Assembly: GCA_964439395.1 (NCBI GenBank)
Contig: CAYTNV010000008.1
Coordinates: 36,946 to 100,945 of the forward strand
Direction of reading: 5' to 3'
Source: JAUUSJ01 sp964439395
Lineage (GTDB): Bacteria; Bacillota; Clostridia; Lachnospirales; Lachnospiraceae
Length of the DNA stretch: 64,000 nt
The notes under the pieces are model-generated. The model saw only the letters and a program-made list of their open reading frames with translations. It ran no database searches and was not told where the DNA came from. A program made the translations under genes and the position numbers. The first letter of the stretch is position 1. Each line of letters begins with the position of its first letter. Shown in pieces: positions 33,919-43,092 of the stretch.

Positions 33919-34986
33919 ATGACAATTAAGGAAGTGGAACAAGAATTAGGTATTCTAAGAGCTACTATTCGATTTTATGAAAAACAGGGGTTGCTTCATC
34001 CAAAAAGAGCCGAGAATGCGTATCGTGATTATAGCGATGAAGATTTGATCATATTAAAAAAAATCTTGATTTTTAGGAAAATTGGACTGTCAGTGACGGA
34101 AATTAAAGAGTTGTTTGACGGTGCTGCGGAACTGTCAGAGTCTATCGATAAAAATATAGAGTCGTTGCAAAAACAAATTCAGGAATTGAATGGGGCTTTG
34201 GAAATATGTAGGCAGATTTATAAGAGAAAGGAAGAGTTGGAAACCTTTGATGAACAGTTTTACTGGGAAGAAATTCACAGAGAGGAAAAAAGAGGGTTTC
34301 GTTTTATGGATATTACTAGTGATTTACTAAAATATGAAAAGGAAGATATTATAGAAACTTTATCTGTTACAGATAGTGAAGGAAATTACCGTTATAGTAA
34401 AAAGAGATATATATTGAAAGGGATAAGTTTGATTTTGGCTTGCGGATGTATTGTCTGGCTTCTTGAAGACTATCGGGTAACTGCGTTTTTGAAGGGGGCT
34501 TTTACACCGATGCTGTTTTTGTTGATTTTAACAATCTTTGAGATTCCTTCTTTTTTATTAAAAGAGAAGCAGCCCAATATAGAAAAACAGATTCATAAAC
34601 TTGGTTATGCAGTTGCGACAGTTGGAATATTTGTATATATTATAACTTTTTTTGGTCCTTCTATCAGAAACTTAGTTATAGAAGCAAAGGAAAGTATAGA
34701 GTATTTGACTGGAGTAGTGGTAGGATTTGGGATTACAGTTTGGGGATTTATTTATCATATACTTGAGCGCCGACTTATCTTTGACCGAAGACATGTTACA
34801 GGAGTGGATGGTTTTTATGTAGTCGTATTTGGCGGATTAATTAGTGGGAGTATGCTGCTTTCTTATTCAAAGGAGGCATGTATCAGTTATGTGATTTTTC
34901 TGATTATCATTTATCAGTCGATTGATTATTTTATAGAAGAAAAAGAATATCCAGAGGAAGAAAGGTTCAAAAAACCAGGAGTATAG
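33919..34986 (+). CDS. MerR-family regulator with C-terminal membrane domain
   Basis: A 355-residue fusion. Residues 1-70 are a MerR DNA-binding domain (TIKEVEQELGILRATIRFYEKQGLL, YSDEDLIILKKILIFRKIG). Then comes a coiled coil (about 75-110), a linker, and from about 165 five or six hydrophobic helices (GISLILACGCIVWLL, PMLFLLILTIFEIP, AVATVGIFVYIITFF, and others). A DNA-binding domain tied to the membrane can sense envelope or ion signals. The ligand is unknown. It is monocistronic, with a 19-base-spacer promoter just upstream. Confidence 0.85.
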   Translation: MTIKEVEQELGILRATIRFYEKQGLLHPKRAENAYRDYSDEDLIILKKILIFRKIGLSVTEIKELFDGAAELSESIDKNIESLQKQIQELNGALEICRQIYKRKEELETFDEQFYWEEIHREEKRGFRFMDITSDLLKYEKEDIIETLSVTDSEGNYRYSKKRYILKGISLILACGCIVWLLEDYRVTAFLKGAFTPMLFLLILTIFEIPSFLLKEKQPNIEKQIHKLGYAVATVGIFVYIITFFGPSIRNLVIEAKESIEYLTGVVVGFGITVWGFIYHILERRLIFDRRHVTGVDGFYVVVFGGLISGSMLLSYSKEACISYVIFLIIIYQSIDYFIEEKEYPEEERFKKPGV

Positions 34987-35198
34987 GAAAAAGCCAGTAG
35001 ATAAAACGCTGAGAGATGAAATATCTAGCTGTATGATTGATTAGTTCGTGCTTTTGAAATTAGGAACAGAGAGTTACTATTTGGTTAAGGAAAAAACGAT
35101 AAGTCGTTTTTACGGCAATCAAAAATTCACAAATCTATCAAATATTCATCATATCTTATCTGTATAATTTATACGAGTATTTTTTAAGGAGATAAATT

Positions 35199-35807
35199 AT
35201 GGAACAAAACGATTTAAAATATTATGGTGAATATAAGGATATCCTTGTGGATGGACAAAATAGGATTTTTTCGGAGATAAACAAAATACTGAATGGCATA
35301 ACGAAAGATTCTGAACAGTTTCCCGTCGAGCATATTCGAAGTAGAATAAAAAACCATGAAAGTATGCAGAAAAAGCTTAGAAAAAAAGGTTTTTCTGATG
35401 ATATAAAAACAGGACTTAGATTGTTGTCAGATATTATAGGAGTGCGCATTATAACTCATTTCATCGGTGATGTATATTTGCTTTTGGAATTACTAAAAAA
35501 ATCTAGATATTGGGAAATTATCGAGGTGAAAGATTATATATCGTATCCAAAGCCAAATGGATATAGGAGTTTACACGTCATATTGCGAATTCCTGTTGAA
35601 TGTTCTGACTTTGAATTTATTATGGCTGAAATCCAACTTAGAACGGTTGCGATGGATTGTTGGGCAAGCCTTGAACACCAGATGAAATATAAGAAAAATA
35701 TTAAAAATACAGATTTGATAGTCAGTGAACTAAAAAGATGTGCAGATGAGATGGCGTCAACTGATCTTTCAATGCAGACAATAAGAGAAATGCTGCAAAC
35801 GCAGTAG
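35199..35807 (+). CDS. Small alarmone synthetase (RelQ-like (p)ppGpp synthetase)
   Basis: A 202-residue RelA/SpoT synthetase domain without hydrolase, TGS or ACT domains. RIKNHESMQKKL is the ATP-binding R-x-K-x3-S motif. LLSDIIGVRIITHF carries the catalytic Asp, and PKPNGYRSLHVI the GTP-recognition Y-x-S-x-H. AEIQLRTVAMDCWASLEHQMKYK is the closing Glu/Gln block. It makes pppGpp or ppGpp from GTP or GDP and ATP. It is the first gene of an operon with a response regulator and histidine kinase (12 and 1 base gaps), so alarmone production may be tied to that signal. Confidence 0.9.
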   Translation: MEQNDLKYYGEYKDILVDGQNRIFSEINKILNGITKDSEQFPVEHIRSRIKNHESMQKKLRKKGFSDDIKTGLRLLSDIIGVRIITHFIGDVYLLLELLKKSRYWEIIEVKDYISYPKPNGYRSLHVILRIPVECSDFEFIMAEIQLRTVAMDCWASLEHQMKYKKNIKNTDLIVSELKRCADEMASTDLSMQTIREMLQTQ

Positions 35808-35819
35808 AGGAGGGGAAAC

Positions 35820-36485
35820 ATGAAGATATTATATGCGGAGGACGAGAGACAATTATCAATGGCAGTTGCTGAAATACTAAAGATGGAAGGGTATGAAGTT
35901 ATCAAAGTCTATGACGGAGAAACGGCTTGGGAAAAGATTCAGTCCGAATACTATGATGCAGTAATACTTGATATTATGATGCCTAAGATGAGTGGAATTC
36001 AAGTGCTTGAGCTTATGCGTCATCATGAAATTTATATTCCTGTTCTTATGCTGACTGCAAAATCCACAATCGAGGATAGAGTAGAAGGTTTGGCAGTAGG
36101 TGCAGATGATTATCTTGGAAAACCTTTTGCTATTAAGGAGCTTATTGCTCGTCTTAACTCTATTATAAGACGGAATATAAAATATAAAAATTCAATATTA
36201 AAATATGGAAATATTTTTCTTGACTGTGATACGAATGAACTAAAATCAAATAAAGGGAGTCTTCGTCTAAGCAGTAAAGAGAGTGAATTACTTGCATTAT
36301 TTATAAAACAAGATGGAGCTATATTTACAATTGATGAAATGAACGATATATTGTGGAGGCATGAACAAGATAAAAATACGGTTATATTGTACATATCTTA
36401 TTTGAGAAATAAACTTAGTCAAATTCATGCAGACATGAATATTCAACAAGATGAAAAAGGATATTTTTTAGGAAAAGAGGAGTGA
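35820..36485 (+). CDS. OmpR-family response regulator
   Basis: A 221-residue two-component regulator. The receiver domain has the acidic pair (AEDERQ), the phospho-acceptor Asp in LDIMMPKMSG (about residue 51) and the Lys in LGKPF. The C-terminal winged helix (LRLSSKESELLALFIKQ...TVILYISYLRNKL) binds DNA. It lies between the alarmone synthetase and the kinase, 12 bases after the former and almost touching the latter. Target genes are unknown. Autoregulation is likely by family. Confidence 0.93.
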   Translation: MKILYAEDERQLSMAVAEILKMEGYEVIKVYDGETAWEKIQSEYYDAVILDIMMPKMSGIQVLELMRHHEIYIPVLMLTAKSTIEDRVEGLAVGADDYLGKPFAIKELIARLNSIIRRNIKYKNSILKYGNIFLDCDTNELKSNKGSLRLSSKESELLALFIKQDGAIFTIDEMNDILWRHEQDKNTVILYISYLRNKLSQIHADMNIQQDEKGYFLGKEE

Positions 36486-36486
36486 A

Positions 36487-37770
36487 ATGAAAAATCTTAG
36501 AATAAAAATGATTTTCACTGTTTTTTTATCTGTCGTATCTGTCTTTACATTAACTTGGGTTATTGTGTATTTTTCTCTTGTCGCACATAATATGAGACAG
36601 GCTGATGGTATGACGCAGATTATAAGTACATATGACGGGGTTGTACCTAAAATGCAAGATTATGAAAAAGATGACGTAGGAGAGCAACAAAATCAAGTTA
36701 TTTTCAATGAGGAGTCAGCTTTTAAGACAAGGTATTTTGTTGTATATTTTAATGATGATATGCAGATAAAAAAAGTAGATATTGAACATATTGCTTCTAT
36801 AAATGAGGACACTGCCCAGATAATGGCAGAAAATGTTGCGAGCGGGCAAAAGAAAGTGGGATATATAAATGAATATCGTTTTCGCATTGTAAAAAATAGC
36901 AAAGGAAAAAATTTTGTGATTTTTCTTGATTGCAGAGAAAATTTTGCCTCACAGCGTGTAACTGTCATCATTTTGGCGGCAAGTTTGGTTGTATTTACTG
37001 GATTGATTACGTCTTTATTTGCGATATTTTCCAAACGTATTTTCAAACCATTTGAGGAAAATTCCCGCAGGCAGAAACAGTTTATTACGGATGCAAGTCA
37101 TGAACTTAAAACACCTCTTTCTATTATTTCGGCCAATGCCGAAGTGTTAACATATAAGGATGGAGGCAATGAATGGCTTAACAATATTACAGAACAGGTC
37201 AGCCGTATGGGTGATTTAATTAACGAATTACTAACATTGTCAAAGGTGGAAGAGTTTGATGAAGAACTTGAAATTGAGTCTGTAAATTTTAGCGATATCG
37301 TGAATGAGACAATTAGTAGTTTTAGTGAAGTGTTTAAACAAAAAAATATTACGATGCAATTGAATATCGACTCTGATATAGTTTTAAATGGCAATAAAAA
37401 ACAGCTTGATATGTTGGCTTCCATTCTTGTGGAGAACGCTTCAAAGTATGTTACGGAATCTGGTATTTTAAAGGTCTCACTAAAAAAGTCGAGCAAATAT
37501 ACGACCTTTCGGATTTTCAATACAGCAAAATTAAATGATGATATGAATTTTAAATATTTATTCGACCGATTTTATAGACCAGATAGTTCCCGCACGTCAG
37601 TGACAGGAGGATATGGCATAGGATTATCAATTGCAAAGAAAATAATAGATTTGCATAATGGTTCTATTTCGGTCAAAAAAGTTAACGGAGGTATCTGTTT
37701 TACGGGTGAACTTTCAAATTATATAAAAAGAGGAGCCAAGAAAAATAGCAAGATGAGTAAGCCAAAATGA
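36487..37770 (+). CDS. Membrane sensor histidine kinase
   Basis: A 427-residue kinase: a membrane helix near residues 8-30, an extracytoplasmic sensor loop of about 120 residues, a second helix near 160-185, then HisKA with FITDASHELKTPLSII (phospho-His at about 206). The HATPase follows with N-box LVENASKYV and G-box GGYGIGLSIAKKI. No HAMP is obvious. It phosphorylates the neighbouring response regulator. The signal is unknown. It ends the alarmone-synthetase operon before a shared terminator. Confidence 0.93.
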   Translation: MKNLRIKMIFTVFLSVVSVFTLTWVIVYFSLVAHNMRQADGMTQIISTYDGVVPKMQDYEKDDVGEQQNQVIFNEESAFKTRYFVVYFNDDMQIKKVDIEHIASINEDTAQIMAENVASGQKKVGYINEYRFRIVKNSKGKNFVIFLDCRENFASQRVTVIILAASLVVFTGLITSLFAIFSKRIFKPFEENSRRQKQFITDASHELKTPLSIISANAEVLTYKDGGNEWLNNITEQVSRMGDLINELLTLSKVEEFDEELEIESVNFSDIVNETISSFSEVFKQKNITMQLNIDSDIVLNGNKKQLDMLASILVENASKYVTESGILKVSLKKSSKYTTFRIFNTAKLNDDMNFKYLFDRFYRPDSSRTSVTGGYGIGLSIAKKIIDLHNGSISVKKVNGGICFTGELSNYIKRGAKKNSKMSKPK

Positions 37771-37860
37771 TGAATGATATACTTACTTGATAAGAAATCA
37801 GTTTCTTCCTAATTGAGAGTATTTTTCTATCACTTTTGTAAATAGGAATATATAAAAAAG

Positions 37861-37958
37861 GGATGTTGCAAGATAAACTTTTTGTACAAAATAGTAGTCT
37901 TAATCAAATGGACTATATATTTTATTGGAAGTTTATCTTTTTTACATCCTTTTTTTTT
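37861..37958. terminator. Bidirectional terminator between convergent genes
   Basis: GGATGT and AAGATAAACT (37861-37879) pair with AAGTTTATCTT and ACATCC (37929-37949) around an about 50-base inner region, with a run of T on the + side and a run of A before it. It serves the kinase gene and the convergent yesN-like gene. Confidence 0.75.
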
Positions 37959-39545
37959 CTACATATTTCTATAATCCTTTGGTGATATACCAGTAATTTT
38001 TTTGAATACCTTACTAAAATAAAAAGAATTTTCAAATCCAAGTTTGTCGGAAATTTCGTATATTTTTAAATTTGTTTCTTTCAAAAGGCATTTTGATTCT
38101 GTAACCTTTTGTATTGTAATATACTCACTAATTCCAATATTCATATATTTTTTGAAAATTTGACTTAGATAGTTTGGACTAATTCCAAAACTGTCTGCAA
38201 TATCTTGCACATAAATTCGTTCGTGAATATGTTCTCTTATATACTGACAGCATAGGGCAGTAAGGGAGTTTTTATGTTCTTTTTTGTATTTCTCAAATGA
38301 ATGATATAATCCTACTTCAAGCTGATGTAACCAATCCATAATGGCTAATACCGTTTTTTGTCTGTAAAGAGAGCAGTAAGAGTCGGGTTGATTTTTAAAT
38401 ATTTCTGAAACGATTTCATTTCCGTCAGGCAGAAGAGTGATAGATAGGTGAAGGATACTGCTTGCCGCATCTAATGCCTGAGAAAATGGGACATGCTCCG
38501 TTGAAAGTAACTCAGTGATATTTTTCATAATATCTTTTAAGGAAGATTCATCTACTTCCTCAAATGCTCGACGAATATCGTCTCGAAAGAGGGAGAGATT
38601 GAATACATTTCTCAAAGTACTAGTATTGGGTAATTCATCCCAAAATAATAATGGATGTTCAACAGATATATATTCTGTAATCTGTTTTGAATCATAGTAG
38701 GAGGAAGATAAATCCATAGGGTCTGTCTTAATTCCACCAATGCTAGTGAGAAAAGTTACATTATAGTAATTATGGAGCATATCTAAAGTAGATTTTAATG
38801 CAGAGCGGATATAAGCTTTCCAATCGCTTAAATGCCGCTTATCAATGCAAAATATGGCGGCTAGATAGTGGGTATCGAGTGCTATAATCTGACAGGAAAT
38901 ATATTTAGAAATTAGTTCCTGAAACATTTGTAATGTCTGGTGATATGCCTGAATGGAATTTTTTTGTATCTGATTATTTGGTATGAACTGGATATTTGCT
39001 GCGACATATCCAGCGGCATCTAACTTAATATGAAACTCCTCTGCCTGAAGAAGAAACTGCTTTCTGCTTTCAAATAGATTGTTTAAAAGGCGGATATAAA
39101 ATCGCTCTTGAAATAAAAGCAGACTCTGTGCAGATTCATTTATAGAAGGAGTTCGATGTTGGAATAAACAGATTTGCTCCAATGCTTTTTTAACAGATGC
39201 AGTTAAAGATTCTGGAGTAAGGTCAATCTTAACGAGATAATCGACTGCCTGAAAGCTGAGAGCTTCTCTTGCATACTGAAAATCTTCATAACCTGTCAAA
39301 ATAATAAAAACAGGGAGAGGGCCAAGTTCGTCTCGACATCGTTTGCCAAGTTCTAGTCCAGAAGAGCAAGGCATTTGAATATCTGTGATAACGAGTTCTG
39401 GGTGATATTCTTGGATTAGTTTCCAGGCGCTATCTCCGTTGGATGCGGTTCCGCATATTTCTACACCTATTTTTTCCCAATCAATCATAGATTTTAATCC
39501 AATTTGAATTAATGGTTCGTCGTCAGCAATTATTAGCTTTATCAT
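37959..39545 (-). CDS. YesN-like response regulator with AraC DNA-binding domain
   Basis: A 528-residue regulator. The N-terminal receiver domain has ADDEPLI and the phospho-acceptor Asp in ITDIQMPCSSGLELG (about residue 55). A long variable middle follows. The C-terminus holds two AraC helix-turn-helices (IYVQDIADSFGISPNYLSQIFK and LKIYEISDKLGFENSFYFSKVFKK, then ITGISPKDYR). With the YesM-type kinase encoded just upstream, it most likely activates the divergent sugar ABC importer and glycosidase genes at 41634-50186. Confidence 0.94.
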   Translation of the reverse strand: MIKLIIADDEPLIQIGLKSMIDWEKIGVEICGTASNGDSAWKLIQEYHPELVITDIQMPCSSGLELGKRCRDELGPLPVFIILTGYEDFQYAREALSFQAVDYLVKIDLTPESLTASVKKALEQICLFQHRTPSINESAQSLLLFQERFYIRLLNNLFESRKQFLLQAEEFHIKLDAAGYVAANIQFIPNNQIQKNSIQAYHQTLQMFQELISKYISCQIIALDTHYLAAIFCIDKRHLSDWKAYIRSALKSTLDMLHNYYNVTFLTSIGGIKTDPMDLSSSYYDSKQITEYISVEHPLLFWDELPNTSTLRNVFNLSLFRDDIRRAFEEVDESSLKDIMKNITELLSTEHVPFSQALDAASSILHLSITLLPDGNEIVSEIFKNQPDSYCSLYRQKTVLAIMDWLHQLEVGLYHSFEKYKKEHKNSLTALCCQYIREHIHERIYVQDIADSFGISPNYLSQIFKKYMNIGISEYITIQKVTESKCLLKETNLKIYEISDKLGFENSFYFSKVFKKITGISPKDYRNM

Positions 39546-39549
39546 TTTT

Positions 39550-41355
39550 CTACTCCTTTGTGATTTGTTTCAAGGCAGGCAGTAGGATGGACATACAAGT
39601 ATATTCACCAGGTATACTTTTGATATGCATTCCATAGCCTTCGCCGAAATTGTATTGAATTCTTTTATTTACAACGCTGATTCCAATTTGTTTAAAGAAA
39701 CTGGAACGGCTAAATGAATCATCGGATAAAACAGAGTCGATTGTTTTTTGATCCATTCCGATGCCGTTATCTTGAATATCAATCTGAATATTATTATTGC
39801 AGCAAGAATAGATATGGATATCAATATGTCCAGTTTGTCCTTTCGGTTCGATGCCATGAAAAATAGCATTTTCTACAATAGGCTGAAGAGTGAAACGAAG
39901 AATTTGGTTGTCTAGCAAAGTCTCTTCCTCTATATGATATTCCATTGTAATATTTCCGCCGTATCGATATTTTTGTATTATGAAATAGTCATCTAAAAGA
40001 TGAAGCTCTTCTCGAATAGAAATAATAGTAGTAGTTCGTTTTGAGACATTTTTTAGTAAATGTGCAAGAGCGGTAGTCATTTCAGAAATTCCATCTGCAT
40101 GTTGTGCGACAGCCATCCACTTAATGGAATTTAATGTATTATAGAGGAAATGGGGATTGATTTGGCTTTGCAGCATTTGATATTCATAATCCTTTTTTTG
40201 CTTTTCATAGGCGATACGCTGTTCTATCAGATTGTTAATATCTATGGCAAGTTGATTAATATTATGTCCAATATCTCCAAGTTCATTATCCCATTCAATG
40301 GATGGATTTTGTGAGAAATTTCCACTGGCGATGGAATCAATTTGTTTTTTTAGCATTTCTACTGGTTTTGCAACATTTTTAGAAAGTAATGTCATAAGCA
40401 AAAGACCAATAATAATGACAAAGAGTACAATGAACAAAAAAATTGCAAGATATCCTGTTACGAAATTTTCTTGTATATCAGCTGAAATAGGAATTGTAAT
40501 ATAACAATTATCTATATTCAAAGGTGAGGAGACATAGATTGATGAGAAAAATTCAGAGGATATTTTCTGAACAAATGTATCTTGTCTAAGAAGCGTATCG
40601 TGTTTTATATCTATCATATTTGGAATTTGTTCTATATGTTTCATTGTATTACCATGAATCTCATAAGTTTCATTTTCAATCGTAAGGTATACGGGAAGCT
40701 GTACCTGTCTGGAAAATTCAATTAACGGGTTAGTAAACAGAGAAAGAGAAATCTGTATATAAGATATTCCTATCGCAGTATTATTATATGGATGTAAAAT
40801 GGAACGAATCATAGGAAACATTTTTTCAGGAGAAGCCATAAAAGGGTCTTCCTGAATACCGATGGAAAATGTATAATCGGAGGCAGTTATTAATTGATTA
40901 TAATAAGGTAGATTTTCAATGACTTCTACTACATTACGATCAATAGAATAGCTGCTATTTGCAATTCTCTGTAAAAATTTTTTATTTGTAAGATTAGCAA
41001 TAATAATTCTAGAAATATATTTTGATGCTGGATTACTAATATACTCTTCAGATAATCTCTCTGTTGCCTGTTTCGTAAGAGCTTCATAAGAGTTTGAGTT
41101 ACTAGAAAGATAATTTAATATATCTGTATTTGTCTGGCTCCACTTTGATAATTCTATAACACTTTCAAGGTTTCCATTAATGTCATTTCTAAGTGACTGT
41201 AAATTTGTCTCAGCAGCATGAATAGAATTAGATTTCAGATTATTTGAAAACATAATATAACTGAGAGTGGAAGTTGCAAATCCAAGAACTAGCATAAGAG
41301 CAATGGTAATTTTAAGAAACTTTTGTCGTAATGTCGTGGGAGATTTCTTTTTCAT
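39550..41355 (-). CDS. YesM-like sugar-responsive sensor histidine kinase
   Basis: A 601-residue kinase with a membrane helix near residues 13-35, a large extracellular sensor domain, a second helix (about 293-318), HAMP (KNVAKPVEMLKKQIDSIASG), and the His_kinase domain with phospho-His in QINPHFLYNTLNSIKWMA. The HATPase has DNGIGM. The first ATG with a ribosome site (GAGGAGGA) is at 41355. An upstream ATG at 41373 overlaps that site. Four bases separate it from the YesN-like gene. It is divergent from the substrate-binding protein gene and likely senses its sugar or the binding protein. Confidence 0.93.
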   Translation of the reverse strand: MKKKSPTTLRQKFLKITIALMLVLGFATSTLSYIMFSNNLKSNSIHAAETNLQSLRNDINGNLESVIELSKWSQTNTDILNYLSSNSNSYEALTKQATERLSEEYISNPASKYISRIIIANLTNKKFLQRIANSSYSIDRNVVEVIENLPYYNQLITASDYTFSIGIQEDPFMASPEKMFPMIRSILHPYNNTAIGISYIQISLSLFTNPLIEFSRQVQLPVYLTIENETYEIHGNTMKHIEQIPNMIDIKHDTLLRQDTFVQKISSEFFSSIYVSSPLNIDNCYITIPISADIQENFVTGYLAIFLFIVLFVIIIGLLLMTLLSKNVAKPVEMLKKQIDSIASGNFSQNPSIEWDNELGDIGHNINQLAIDINNLIEQRIAYEKQKKDYEYQMLQSQINPHFLYNTLNSIKWMAVAQHADGISEMTTALAHLLKNVSKRTTTIISIREELHLLDDYFIIQKYRYGGNITMEYHIEEETLLDNQILRFTLQPIVENAIFHGIEPKGQTGHIDIHIYSCCNNNIQIDIQDNGIGMDQKTIDSVLSDDSFSRSSFFKQIGISVVNKRIQYNFGEGYGMHIKSIPGEYTCMSILLPALKQITKE

Positions 41356-41633
41356 GTTTATATTCCTCCTCATATGATCGAATAAAATGGGATATAAATT
41401 TATTTTTTATAACTTAATTTATATATAAGTATAGCATACCTGAAAAGGGCAGGAAAGGGAAAGGATATCTAAAAAAAATATATAATTTTGTAGAATAAAA
41501 CATTTTTTAGGATGAAGCAGGGAAGAATATATAGCAATTTTAGAGAGAAAGGGCATAAAATCATAGACCAGTCCATGGCAATAAAAGTATAATTTATTAT
41601 AATTATAATATAAAAAACAGGAGGATTTAAGGT

Positions 41634-42977
41634 ATGAGAAAAAAGTTAATAAGTGCTTTTTTGGTGCTGGCAATGACAGCAGCCACTCTCACAGGATGTG
41701 GTGGTGGCGAAACAAAAGAGCAGTCTTCTAACGAGCAGACGGAGACAGTAGGAAGTAATGTTGTCAGTGGTTCTGATGATGCTAAGACTGTGCTAAAATG
41801 GGCAATCTGGGATGCGAAGAAAGCATTATACTGGCAGGCAATTGCAGATGCTTACACAGAAAAAAATCCTGATGTTAGGATTGAGATGACAGATTTAGGT
41901 TCATCGGATTACGGTACTGTACTTTCGACAGAATTATCTGGTTCTGGTTCGGAATTTGATGTTGTGACGGTTAAAGATGTTCCCGGATATGCGACATTAG
42001 TATCAAAAGGAGTTTTGGAACCATTAAGCGACAGAATTGCTGCAGATGGAGTGGATTTATCACTTTATAATGGTATTACAGAGCAGGTAACAGTAGATGG
42101 ACAGTTATATCAATTCCCATTCCAGAAAGATTTTTGGTTACTCTATTATAATAAGGACATCTTTGATGATGCTGGAGTTGAGTATCCAAACAATGACATG
42201 ACAATCGAAGAATATGACGCATTGGCACGTTCTGTTACAAAATCTGGATTTGGAGATGAGCAAATTTATGGTGCTCATTACCATACATGGAGAAGTGCAG
42301 TCCAACTTTTTGGCATTCTTGACGGAAAACATTCTGTACTAGATGGAAATTATGATTTTGCAAAACCATATTATGAGATGGTGAAAAAACAGGAAGAAGA
42401 TGGAGTATGCAGAACATATATCGATACAAATGCTTCTCAGCTTCACTACTCAGCAGCATTTTCAGAAGGAAATACAGCAACAATGAATATGGGTACTTGG
42501 TATATTACAACTTTGATTTCAAGTCTTGCAAGTGGAGAGTATAATTCAGATTTGGTTGGAAATTGGGGATTAGCAAAATATCCACATCCAGAAGGAGTAG
42601 AAGCAGGAACTACATTGGGAACAGTCACAGGACTTGCAATTCCAACTTCTTCCAAAAATAAAGATGCTGCATGGGATTTCATTAAGTTTGCAGGTAGTGA
42701 AGAAGGTGCAATGGTTCTTGCAAGCATCGGCAACTTCCCAGCTATTATGACAGATGAGGTTATTGATACTTTGACAAGTATTGATGGATTCCCACAAGAT
42801 GAAGAAAGTAAAGAGGCATTGAAAACAGTTCAGGTTTATTTGGAGGCACCATACGCTGATAACATTTCTGAAATCAATACTATTTTGGATACTTATCATA
42901 AAGATATCATGAATGGAGATACATCTATTGATGATGGAATTCAAAAAATGAATAAGGAAATTAGTTCACTGAAATAG
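41634..42977 (+). CDS. ABC sugar importer, substrate-binding lipoprotein
   Basis: A 447-residue family-1 solute-binding protein. The signal peptide ends in the lipobox LTGC (Cys22). A Ser/Glu-rich linker follows, then the sugar-binding fold (VLKWAIWDAKKALYWQAIADAYTEKNPDV, ...LYQFPFQKDFWLLYYNKDIFDDAGVEYP). It binds an oligosaccharide or glycoside outside the cell and delivers it to the two permeases encoded next. No ATPase gene is present here. Such importers usually share a distant MsmK-type ATPase. A stem-loop at 42999-43032 follows. Confidence 0.93.
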   Translation: MRKKLISAFLVLAMTAATLTGCGGGETKEQSSNEQTETVGSNVVSGSDDAKTVLKWAIWDAKKALYWQAIADAYTEKNPDVRIEMTDLGSSDYGTVLSTELSGSGSEFDVVTVKDVPGYATLVSKGVLEPLSDRIAADGVDLSLYNGITEQVTVDGQLYQFPFQKDFWLLYYNKDIFDDAGVEYPNNDMTIEEYDALARSVTKSGFGDEQIYGAHYHTWRSAVQLFGILDGKHSVLDGNYDFAKPYYEMVKKQEEDGVCRTYIDTNASQLHYSAAFSEGNTATMNMGTWYITTLISSLASGEYNSDLVGNWGLAKYPHPEGVEAGTTLGTVTGLAIPTSSKNKDAAWDFIKFAGSEEGAMVLASIGNFPAIMTDEVIDTLTSIDGFPQDEESKEALKTVQVYLEAPYADNISEINTILDTYHKDIMNGDTSIDDGIQKMNKEISSLK

Positions 42978-42998
42978 GTATAAAATTTGACATATAGA

Positions 42999-43032
42999 GC
43001 CGGTAATATTGCGGTACGCTCATGTTATCGGC
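42999..43032 (+). promoter_or_regulatory. Intercistronic stem-loop after the binding-protein gene
   Basis: GCCGGTAA pairs with TTATCGGC (one G-U pair), without a T tract. Such hairpins often protect the abundant binding-protein mRNA and reduce downstream expression. Confidence 0.55.
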
Positions 43033-43057
43033 TTATATTGTACCCTTTTATGAAAAA

Positions 43058-43092
43058 GAAAGGAGGGCGCTTTGTAAGCGCAAAATAATATG
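43058..43092 (+). promoter_or_regulatory. Ribosome site separated from its start by a hairpin
   Basis: AAGGAGG ends near 43066. GCGCTT-TGT-AAGCGC (43067-43081) forms a perfect 6-bp hairpin, and the ATG is at 43090. Linear spacing is about 23 bases, but with the hairpin folded only 8 bases remain. The in-frame TTG at 43072 is followed at once by TAA, so no earlier start is possible. Confidence 0.5.

Noticed and set aside
35001..35030. CTGAGA motif before the alarmone synthetase, as in a TPP riboswitch
   Set aside because: The other conserved TPP blocks (ACCUGAU and its partner stem) are missing, and the downstream genes have no thiamine link.
43072..43077. TTG 43072 as an earlier start of the first permease
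   Set aside because: It is followed directly by an in-frame TAA.
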